Of a DNA stretch of 11,429 nucleotides, positions 6,283 to 11,429 are shown one piece after another (the first letter of the stretch is position 1; each line of letters opens with the position of its first letter). The DNA comes from Actinotalea sp. Its GTDB lineage: Bacteria > Actinomycetota > Actinomycetes > Actinomycetales > Cellulomonadaceae. Location: the NCBI GenBank assembly GCA_014360395.1, contig JACIXM010000031.1, forward strand, positions 1-11,429, in the 5' to 3' direction. The notes below the pieces were generated by a model. That model was not told the origin of the DNA, ran no database searches, and saw only the letters and a program-made list of their open reading frames with translations. Both the position numbers and the translations under genes were made by a program.

Positions 6283-7680
6283 TCAGCCCACCTCGAGGGT
6301 GACCGTCGGGACGGCTGCGTCGCCGTGGGAGAGCCGCCGCGCCCCCAGCGGGAGCTCCGAGCGCGACTGCTCGTGCCGCTCAGCGGCGACCCTGACGCCC
6401 TGCGGCCCGGTCCACCGGGTGTCCACGGCACCGTGGTCGACCAGCGGAACCAGGAGCGGGCGCAGCTCCGGCCCGGGAGGCGCCCAGCTCGCGACCGCCG
6501 CGTCGGCGCCGGTGACGACCACCTCCTCCACGGCGCGGCCCTGCGCGTCGAGACGGCGGGCGGCGCTCTTGCGCCCGCCCGAAGAACCCTTCTTCGCGGA
6601 GGCCTTGGCCACAGGCTTCAGGGCGCCGTCCGCGCCCTCCCGCGCGACCAGCTTGTAGACCATCCCGCAGGTCGGCGCCCCCGAGCCGGTCACCACCGAC
6701 GTCCCCACGCCGTAGGAGTCCACGGGCGCCACGGCCAGGGCTGCGATCGCGTGCTCGTCCAGGTCGGAGCTGACGACGATCCGGGTCCGCGTCGCGCCGA
6801 GCTCGTCGAGCTGGTCGCGGACCTCCTGGGCGAGCTGGGTGAGGTCGCCGGAGTCCAGGCGCACCGCCCCGAGCTCCGGGCCCGCGACCTCGACCGCGTT
6901 GCGCACGCCCTGGGCGACGTCGTAGGTGTCGACGAGGAGCGTGGTGCCGACGCCCTGGGCGGCGACCTGCGCGCGGAAGGCGGCGCGCTCGTCGTCGTGC
7001 AGCAGCGTGTAGGAGTGCGCCGCGGTCCCGATGGTGTGCAGCCCGTACCGGCGTCCCGCCTCCAGGTTCGACGTCCCGGCGAACCCCGCGACGACGGCGG
7101 CGCGTGCCGCCGCCACAGCGGCCTGCTCGTGCGCGCGGCGCGAGCCCATCTCCAGGCAGGGCCGGTCCAGGGCGGCGGACGTCATCCGCGACGCGGCGGA
7201 CGCGACCGCCGAGTCGTAGTTGAGGACCGACAGCACGAGCGTCTCCAGCAGCAGCGCCTCGGCGAACGTGCCCTCCACGACGAGGAGCGGCGAGCCGGGC
7301 AGGAAGACCTCGCCCTCGGCGTACCCCGTGATGGAGCCGCGGAACCGGTAGGACTCCAGCCAGCGCAGCGTCGGCGCGTCCACGACGCCGTGGCGGGACA
7401 GGAAGGACAGCTCCGTCTCGCCGAAGCGGAAGTCCGCCAGCGCCTCCAGGAGACGCCCGGTCCCGGCGACCACGCCGTAGCGGCGCCCGGCGGGCAGGCG
7501 CCGGGTGAACACCTCGAAGACGCAGCGTCGGCCGGCTGTGCCGTCGGCCAGCGCGGCCTGGAGCATGGTCAGCTCGTAGCGGTCGGTGAGCAACGCCGTG
7601 GAGGGAGCGCGGTGACCTGCGGGTGCCTCCGGGTCCGCGGGCGGCGGGACGGCCGAGGGCACGGGCAGCTCTGCGCTCAT
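6283..7680 (-). CDS. pncB: Nicotinate phosphoribosyltransferase
   Basis: A 465-aa cytosolic enzyme that joins nicotinate and PRPP to give nicotinate mononucleotide, coupled to ATP hydrolysis, in the Preiss-Handler NAD salvage route. Visible marks: TDRYELTML (32-40) near the N-terminus, EMGSRRAHE (177-185), NLEAGRRYG leading to GTAAHS with His222 as the residue phosphorylated during catalysis in the family, RLDSGDL (274-280) and GTSVVT. A Lys/Ser/Gly-rich stretch (KASAKKGSSGGRK) near residue 380 matches the position of a basic loop in actinobacterial homologues. The first 28 residues are Pro/Ala-rich and not conserved-looking. The ATG at 7680 lies 6 nt after a -10 box. It is transcribed divergently from clpS, as in mycobacteria (pncB1 beside clpS), and converges on the small membrane protein gene. 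Confidence 0.95.
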   Translation of the reverse strand: MSAELPVPSAVPPPADPEAPAGHRAPSTALLTDRYELTMLQAALADGTAGRRCVFEVFTRRLPAGRRYGVVAGTGRLLEALADFRFGETELSFLSRHGVVDAPTLRWLESYRFRGSITGYAEGEVFLPGSPLLVVEGTFAEALLLETLVLSVLNYDSAVASAASRMTSAALDRPCLEMGSRRAHEQAAVAAARAAVVAGFAGTSNLEAGRRYGLHTIGTAAHSYTLLHDDERAAFRAQVAAQGVGTTLLVDTYDVAQGVRNAVEVAGPELGAVRLDSGDLTQLAQEVRDQLDELGATRTRIVVSSDLDEHAIAALAVAPVDSYGVGTSVVTGSGAPTCGMVYKLVAREGADGALKPVAKASAKKGSSGGRKSAARRLDAQGRAVEEVVVTGADAAVASWAPPGPELRPLLVPLVDHGAVDTRWTGPQGVRVAAERHEQSRSELPLGARRLSHGDAAVPTVTLEVG

Positions 7681-7686
7681 GACGAC

Positions 7687-7692
7687 ACCGTA
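7687..7692 (-). promoter_or_regulatory. -10 box (TACGGT) of pncB, leaderless type
   Basis: On the minus strand TACGGT is followed by GTCGTC and then the ATG of pncB at 7680, so the mRNA should begin at the start codon. The expected -35 position falls in one arm of a 10-bp inverted repeat (7706-7715), not in a TTGACA-like sequence. Confidence 0.6.
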
Positions 7693-7705
7693 GGCAGTCG
7701 CCCCG

Positions 7706-7786
7706 GGGCCCGCCCACCACCGTCGCGGTCACGCCGGACCCGGGTGTCGCCCGAACGGTCCCGACCGGGCGGGCAGGGGCGGGCCC
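7706..7786. repeat. Distant 10-bp inverted repeat between pncB and clpS promoters
   Basis: GGGCCCGCCC (7706-7715) is the exact reverse complement of GGGCGGGCCC (7777-7786). Between them is a further dyad, CGGTC-CC-GACCG (7756-7767). The arms lie just inside the two divergent promoters. They may be operator sites, but in DNA this rich in G and C a chance match is quite possible. Confidence 0.35.
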
Positions 7787-7814
7787 ACCGGAGGCCGCAG
7801 GGGCCGGGGCTGCC

Positions 7815-7820
7815 TACAGT
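7815..7820 (+). promoter_or_regulatory. -10 box (TACAGT) of clpS, leaderless type
   Basis: TACAGT is followed by 6 nt and the ATG of clpS at 7827. No Shine-Dalgarno site is present and no clear -35 is seen. It drives clpS and the overlapping DUF2017 gene. Confidence 0.6.
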
Positions 7821-7826
7821 TGGCCC

Positions 7827-8111
7827 ATGAGCACCGTGCCCGCGGAGGACGTCCGCGTCGACGACGCACGGCTCGCCGACGGGTGGACGACCGTCGTCTG
7901 GAACGACCCCGTCAACCTCATGAGCTACGTCACCTGGGTGTTCCGGTCCTACTTCGGCTACTCCCAGGACAAGGCGCACCGCCTCATGCTCCAGGTGCAC
8001 CAGGAGGGGCGGGCCACGGTGTCCCGCGGCAATCGCGAGCAGATGGAGGTCGACGTCCAGGCGATGCACGGCTTCGGGCTGTGGGCGACCGTGCAGCCGG
8101 CGGAGGGCTGA
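7827..8111 (+). CDS. clpS: ATP-dependent Clp protease adaptor ClpS
   Basis: A 94-aa adaptor that binds proteins with bulky hydrophobic N-terminal residues and hands them to the ClpC/ClpP protease (N-degron pathway). The core motif [17 protein letters not shown] gives Asn26 and Asp27 of the amino-terminus-binding pocket and a gate-type Met32; VHQEGRA gives His58, the third pocket residue. The loose N-terminal extension (about 18 residues) that engages the Clp ATPase is present. Length is normal for the family. The ATG at 7827 is fixed by the -10 box 6 nt before it. Its stop overlaps the DUF2017 start as TGATG, so the two are cotranslated. Confidence 0.95.
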   Translation: MSTVPAEDVRVDDARLADGWTTVVWNDPVNLMSYVTWVFRSYFGYSQDKAHRLMLQVHQEGRATVSRGNREQMEVDVQAMHGFGLWATVQPAEG

Positions 8112-8788
8112 TGCGCACGTTCGTCCCGGAGGGCGCTGCCTACGTCGCGCACCTCGAGGCCCCCGAGCGCGCGGTGCTCCTGGACGTCGTCGACGACGTG
8201 ATCGGGCTCGTGGAGGACCGCGCCGCACGTCGTGCTCGCGGCAGGGGCGCCGACGACCCCCTCGCGGCGGTGCAGCTGACCCCCGGCCCGCTGCCGGAGC
8301 CGACCGACCCGGCGCTGCTGCGGCTGCTCCCGCCGGCCTCGGCGGACGCCGAGGTCGCCGCCGAGTTCCGCCGGCTCACCGAGGGGGACCTGCGCCGGTC
8401 GAAGTCCGACCAGCTGCTGCGTCTGCGGGCGTGCGTCGACGCGGCCGGACCCGACCTGGTCGTCGTGCCGAGCGAGGCCCCGCGCATCGCCGCCGCGCTC
8501 ACCGACGTTCGGCTCGTCGCCTCCGAGCGGCTGGGGCTGCGCAGCGACGAGGAGGCGGACGCGCTGTACCGCCTCGTGCTCGGCGGGCAGGACACGGCGG
8601 CCCCGGACGACGAGACCGAGAGCGAGCAGGCGCACCGGCTCCTGGCGACCGTCTACGTGATGCTCAGCCTGCTGCAGGAGTCCCTCGTGGACCTCATGCT
8701 CGCCGGGCTGCCCGGGGGCGCGGACGGTGATGCAGACGACACCCCTGAGCCGGGTGCTGCCCCGGAACCGCCGGCCGGCCCCCGTTAG
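8111..8788 (+). CDS. DUF2017 family protein
   Basis: A 225-aa actinobacterial protein of unknown function, recognised as DUF2017 by its place directly after clpS and by the segments RLLPPASADAEVAAEFRRLTE (about 71-91) with the following DLRRSK, and TDVRLVASERLGLRSDEE (131-148). Predicted mostly helical; the segment VYVMLSLLQESLVDLML (181-197) is amphipathic rather than a membrane helix. The C-terminal 25 residues (acidic then Pro/Ala-rich) look disordered. The ATG at 8111 forms TGATG with the clpS stop, with GGAGGG (8102-8107) close upstream, supporting coupled translation. The stop TAG at 8786-8788 forms the first half of the -10 box of murI. The constant link to clpS suggests a role near regulated proteolysis, but nothing in the sequence shows a mechanism. 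Confidence 0.85.
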   Translation: MRTFVPEGAAYVAHLEAPERAVLLDVVDDVIGLVEDRAARRARGRGADDPLAAVQLTPGPLPEPTDPALLRLLPPASADAEVAAEFRRLTEGDLRRSKSDQLLRLRACVDAAGPDLVVVPSEAPRIAAALTDVRLVASERLGLRSDEEADALYRLVLGGQDTAAPDDETESEQAHRLLATVYVMLSLLQESLVDLMLAGLPGGADGDADDTPEPGAAPEPPAGPR

Positions 8789-8791
8789 GCT
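8786..8791 (+). promoter_or_regulatory. -10 box (TAGGCT) of murI, overlapping the DUF2017 stop codon
   Basis: TAGGCT begins with the TAG stop codon of the DUF2017 gene and is followed by 6 nt and the GTG of murI at 8798. It is identical to the box before the ABC ATPase gene. It would let murI be transcribed on its own, without a leader, in addition to any read-through from clpS. Confidence 0.62.
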
Positions 8792-8797
8792 CGCCCC

Positions 8798-9619
8798 GTG
8801 ACAGACGCGGCCGCGCCGATCGGCATCTTCGACTCGGGCGTCGGTGGGCTCACGGTCGCCCGGGCGATCATCGACCAGCTGCCGGACGAGTCCGTCCTCT
8901 ACATCGGCGACACGGCGAACGGGCCGTACGGCCCCAAGCCGCTGGCGGCCGTCCGGGCGCACGCGCTCGAGGTCATGGACGACCTCGTCGACGCCGGCGT
9001 CAAGATGCTCGTCATCGCCTGCAACTCCGCCTCGGCGGCGGTGCTGCGCGACGCACGGGAGCGGTACACCCAGCGCCGCGGCCTGCCCGTGGTCGAGGTC
9101 ATCCTCCCCGCGGCCCGGCGGGCGGCGGCCGCGACCCGCACGGGGCGGGTCGGCGTCATCGGCACCCGCGCCACGATCGAGTCCCGCGCCTACGACGACG
9201 CCTTCGCGGTCGCCACCGACCTGCGCCTCACGTCCCAGGCGTGCCCGGAGTTCGTCCGCCTGGTCGAGGCCGGGCACACGTCGGGACCGGAGGTCCTCGC
9301 CGCCGCCCGCGAGGCCCTCGCACCGGTCGTCGCCGCGGACGTGGACACGCTCGTCCTCGGCTGCACCCACTACCCCCTGCTGACCGGCGTGATCTCCTAC
9401 GTGATGGGGGAGGGCGTCACGCTCGTCTCCAGCGCGGAGGAGACCGCCAAGGACGTCTACCGGACCCTGGTCGAGCACGGGCTGCAGCGGGACCCGGACC
9501 TGGGCCCGCCGACGCACCGGTTCCTCGCGACCGGCGACGCCGCGTCCTTCGACCGCCTGGCCCGCCGGTTCCTGGGCCCGGAGGTCCTCGCCGTCGAGCC
9601 CGCGAGCACGCTGCGGTGA
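8798..9619 (+). CDS. murI: Glutamate racemase
   Basis: A 273-aa cytosolic enzyme that interconverts L- and D-glutamate and so supplies the D-glutamate of peptidoglycan. All family marks are present: [12 protein letters not shown] with Asp12 and Ser13, [11 protein letters not shown] (35-45), ACNSAS with catalytic Cys75, and LGCTHYPLL with the second catalytic Cys189. Length is typical and no cofactor motif is expected. The GTG start at 8798 gives [13 protein letters not shown], a normal N-terminus, and lies 6 nt after a -10 box. It is followed after 13 nt by the metallohydrolase gene, so these two likely share a transcript. Confidence 0.96.
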   Translation: MTDAAAPIGIFDSGVGGLTVARAIIDQLPDESVLYIGDTANGPYGPKPLAAVRAHALEVMDDLVDAGVKMLVIACNSASAAVLRDARERYTQRRGLPVVEVILPAARRAAAATRTGRVGVIGTRATIESRAYDDAFAVATDLRLTSQACPEFVRLVEAGHTSGPEVLAAAREALAPVVAADVDTLVLGCTHYPLLTGVISYVMGEGVTLVSSAEETAKDVYRTLVEHGLQRDPDLGPPTHRFLATGDAASFDRLARRFLGPEVLAVEPASTLR

Positions 9620-9632
9620 GGCGGGTGGTCGT

Positions 9633-10427
9633 GTGCGCCTGACCGTCGTCGGCTGCGCGGGCTCGTTCCCCGGCCCGGCCTCCGCCGCCTCCTGCTACCT
9701 CGTCCAGGCCGACGACGCCGCCGGGCGGACCTGGACCGTGGCGCTCGACCTGGGCAGCGGCGCGCTCGGCCCGCTGCAGCGCCACTGCGACCCCGCCGAG
9801 CTGGACGCGGTCGGCCTGTCGCACCTGCACCCGGACCACGTCGCCGACGTGTCGGGGCTCTACGTCTACCTCAGGTACCGGCCCGACGGCACCGGCCGGG
9901 ACGCGCCCCTGCCGGTGCACGGGCCGTTCGGTACGGCCTCCCGGCTGGCCGACGCCTACGGCCTGGAGCCGGGGGAGTCGATGGCCGACCACCTCGCCGT
10001 CCACACGTGGCAGCCCGGCACGCCCGTCCGCGTCGGTCCGCTGACGCTGACCCCGGTCGCGGTCGAGCACCCCGTCCCGGCGTACGGCGTGCGCGTGGAG
10101 GGACCGTCCGAGGCCGACCTGGAGCGCCGGGTCGTCCTGGCCTACAGCGGGGACACGGACGCGTGCGTCGGCCTGGACCGGCTTGCGCACGGCGCCGACG
10201 TGCTGCTGGCGGAGGCGGCCTTCGTCGAGGGCCGGGACGATGCCGTCCGTGGCATCCACCTCACCGGCCGGCGGGCCGGGCAGGCCGCGGCCGACGGCGG
10301 CGTCGGCCGTCTGGTCCTCACCCACGTCCCGGCGTGGAACGAGCCGGGCGTCGCGGCCGCCGAGGCCGCCGAGGTCTACGACGGTCCGATCCAGACCGCG
10401 GAGCCAGGGCTCGTCGTCGTCCTGTGA
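9633..10427 (+). CDS. MBL-fold metallohydrolase, Rv1339-like cyclic nucleotide phosphodiesterase
   Basis: A 264-aa metallo-beta-lactamase-fold hydrolase. The metal-binding set is complete: SHLHPDH (His64, His66, Asp68, His69), His146 in VEHP, Asp174 in YSGDTD, and His231 in LTHVPAW, with HLTGRRAG (His209) as the RNase Z-like active-site segment. By sequence style and by position between murI and rph it corresponds to M. tuberculosis Rv1339, reported as an atypical class II cAMP phosphodiesterase; that activity is carried over by analogy. No signal peptide. The GTG at 9633 starts directly at the first beta strand ([10 protein letters not shown]) and has GAGGCGGG about 7 nt before it, a ribosome site that overlaps the end of murI. 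It lacks a -10 box and probably depends on the murI transcript. Confidence 0.87.
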   Translation: MRLTVVGCAGSFPGPASAASCYLVQADDAAGRTWTVALDLGSGALGPLQRHCDPAELDAVGLSHLHPDHVADVSGLYVYLRYRPDGTGRDAPLPVHGPFGTASRLADAYGLEPGESMADHLAVHTWQPGTPVRVGPLTLTPVAVEHPVPAYGVRVEGPSEADLERRVVLAYSGDTDACVGLDRLAHGADVLLAEAAFVEGRDDAVRGIHLTGRRAGQAAADGGVGRLVLTHVPAWNEPGVAAAEAAEVYDGPIQTAEPGLVVVL

Positions 10428-10462
10428 GGTCGCCGGTCGCCGGCGGGCACCGCCCCCGCTAC

Positions 10463-10468
10463 TAGGGT
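10463..10468 (+). promoter_or_regulatory. -10 box (TAGGGT) of rph, leaderless type
   Basis: TAGGGT ends 8 nt before the ATG of rph at 10477, inside the 49-nt gap after the metallohydrolase gene. GGGTGGGCG between box and start could partly act as a ribosome site, so a very short leader is also possible. No clear -35. Confidence 0.5.
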
Positions 10469-10476
10469 GGGCGCCC

Positions 10477-11265
10477 ATGACCACCACGCACTCCTCCGCC
10501 TCCGCCGGGTCCACCGGGACCGCCGTCCGCGCCGACGGGCGCCGGCCCGACGAGCTGCGCGCGGTCCGCTTCACCCGCGGCTGGCTCGACGCGGCGGAGG
10601 GGAGCGTCCTGGTGGAGTTCGGCCGCACCCGGGTGCTGTGCGCCGCCTCGTTCACCGAGGGCGTGCCGCGCTGGCGCAAGGGCTCCGGCGAGGGCTGGGT
10701 GACCGCGGAGTACGCGATGCTGCCGCGCTCGACGGACACCCGCAGCGACCGGGAGTCCGTCCGGGGCCGCATCGGCGGGCGGACCCATGAGATCTCCCGG
10801 CTCATCGGGCGGTCGCTGCGCGCCGTCGTGGACGTGAAGGCGCTCGGGGAGAACACGATCGTCCTGGACTGCGACGTCCTCCAGGCCGACGGCGGGACCC
10901 GGACCGCGGCCATCACCGGGGCGTACGTCGCACTCGCCGACGCGATCGCCTGGGCCCAGGCCGGGAAGGTCATCCCGGCCGGCCGCACCGTCCTGCGGGA
11001 CTCGGTCGCCGCCGTCAGCGTCGGCATCGTCGACGGCACCCCTGTGCTGGACCTGCCCTACGTCGAGGACGTCCGCGCCGAGACCGACATGAACGTCGTC
11101 GTCACCGGCGACGGTCGGTTCGTCGAGGTGCAGGGCACGGCGGAGCAGACGCCGTTCGACCGCACCGAGCTCGACCGCCTGCTCGACCTCGCGGTCACCG
11201 GCACCGCCGAGCTGACCCGGCTCCAGTCCGAGGCGCTGGAGCGGCCGCTCGGGTCCGAGGCGTGA
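10477..11265 (+). CDS. rph: Ribonuclease PH
   Basis: A 262-aa phosphate-dependent 3'-5' exoribonuclease that trims tRNA precursors and other RNAs, acting as a ring-shaped hexamer in the family. Motifs: [11 protein letters not shown] (18-28), [13 protein letters not shown] (74-86), the [13 protein letters not shown] segment followed by TRTAAITGA that forms the phosphate site (128-149), DMNVVVTG (204-211) and FVEVQGTAE (215-223). All are intact, so an active enzyme is expected. The ATG at 10477 adds a Ser/Thr-rich lead of about 16 residues before the conserved core. The stop overlaps the rdgB start as GTGA. Confidence 0.96.
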   Translation: MTTTHSSASAGSTGTAVRADGRRPDELRAVRFTRGWLDAAEGSVLVEFGRTRVLCAASFTEGVPRWRKGSGEGWVTAEYAMLPRSTDTRSDRESVRGRIGGRTHEISRLIGRSLRAVVDVKALGENTIVLDCDVLQADGGTRTAAITGAYVALADAIAWAQAGKVIPAGRTVLRDSVAAVSVGIVDGTPVLDLPYVEDVRAETDMNVVVTGDGRFVEVQGTAEQTPFDRTELDRLLDLAVTGTAELTRLQSEALERPLGSEA

Positions 11266-11429
11266 CGGGCCCGCGGGTGGTCCTGGCCACCCACAACCGC
11301 CACAAGCTCGCCGAGCTGCGCGACATCCTCCGGCCGGTCGTCCCGGACCTCACCGACGACGAGGTCGTCTCGGCCGCCGACGTCGGCGCGGAGCCGCCCG
11401 TCGAGGACGGCGTGACGTTCGCGGAGAAC
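11262..11429 (+). CDS. rdgB: XTP/dITP pyrophosphatase (RdgB/HAM1), 5' part only
   Basis: The first 56 codons of a gene that runs off the right edge. The product removes non-canonical purine nucleotides (XTP, dITP) from the pool by cutting them to monophosphate and pyrophosphate. The N-terminal signature [18 protein letters not shown] (with THNRHK at 10-15 as the substrate-binding SHNxxK motif) and [12 protein letters not shown] at the edge are diagnostic. The GTG at 11262 overlaps the rph stop (GTGA), with no separate promoter or Shine-Dalgarno site, so translation is coupled to rph. The rph-rdgB order is widespread in bacteria. Confidence 0.92.
   Translation, partial: MTGPRVVLATHNRHKLAELRDILRPVVPDLTDDEVVSAADVGAEPPVEDGVTFAEN

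Noticed and set aside
5535..6431. Minus-strand open frame of 298 codons across the region between helicase and pncB.
   Set aside because: It overlaps the helicase end, the small membrane protein, the terminator and the pncB end, and has shadow-type composition.
7677..8228. Minus-strand frame of 183 codons covering the pncB-clpS gap.
   Set aside because: It would run through both divergent promoters and antisense to clpS; composition is Arg/Pro/Gly-rich.
1..11429. Mobile element, phage, toxin-antitoxin, CRISPR or defence system.
   Set aside because: I saw no transposase, integrase, array of repeats, tRNA-linked attachment site or known defence domain; composition is even except for the short spacer near 5800-5900.

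Overview
The window is very GC-rich, with codons ending almost always in G or C and several GTG starts. It reads as ordinary chromosomal DNA of a high-GC actinobacterium. The families present (ClpS, DUF2017, MurI, Rv1339-like metallohydrolase, RNase PH, RdgB; DUF3039 next to an SF2 helicase) and their order fit Actinomycetota, probably Micrococcales such as Cellulomonas relatives. The genus is an inference from memory of gene style, not from a search. I see no tRNA, rRNA, CRISPR array, insertion sequence, integrase or phage genes.

Left part (1-3473): an MpaB/DUF2236-type oxygenase gene, then an overlapping ABC exporter pair (ATPase and a large polytopic permease). Middle (3525-5701): a two-gene unit of a 117-aa DUF3039 putative zinc protein and a 608-aa superfamily 2 helicase, coupled by a 4-nt GTGA overlap. 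Next (5702-6282): a 251-nt spacer with a perfect hairpin and a 9-bp direct repeat, a 51-aa two-helix membrane protein, and a convergent intergenic region with two hairpins, one a 17-bp stem that can terminate transcription from both sides.

Right part: pncB (nicotinate phosphoribosyltransferase, minus strand) is divergent from the row clpS - DUF2017 - murI - MBL phosphodiesterase - rph - rdgB (cut by the window end). This is the conserved actinobacterial neighbourhood known from the Mycobacterium tuberculosis Rv1330c-Rv1341 region, without the peptidase/mec/cysO/cysM2/rhomboid block that lies between DUF2017 and murI there. The jobs are mixed: NAD salvage, N-degron delivery to Clp protease, D-glutamate for cell wall, cyclic nucleotide turnover, RNA 3'-end trimming and nucleotide-pool cleaning.

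The clearest cross-cutting pattern is regulatory. Six genes (ABC ATPase, DUF3039, pncB, clpS, murI, rph) each have a TAnnnT -10 hexamer ending 6 to 8 nt before the start codon, which predicts leaderless mRNAs. Genes inside units (permease, helicase, DUF2017, MBL protein, rdgB) lack this and instead overlap, or closely follow, the previous gene. At murI the -10 hexamer shares its TAG with the stop codon of the gene before it. I did not find an obviously new defence or mobile system; the least explained unit is DUF3039-helicase.
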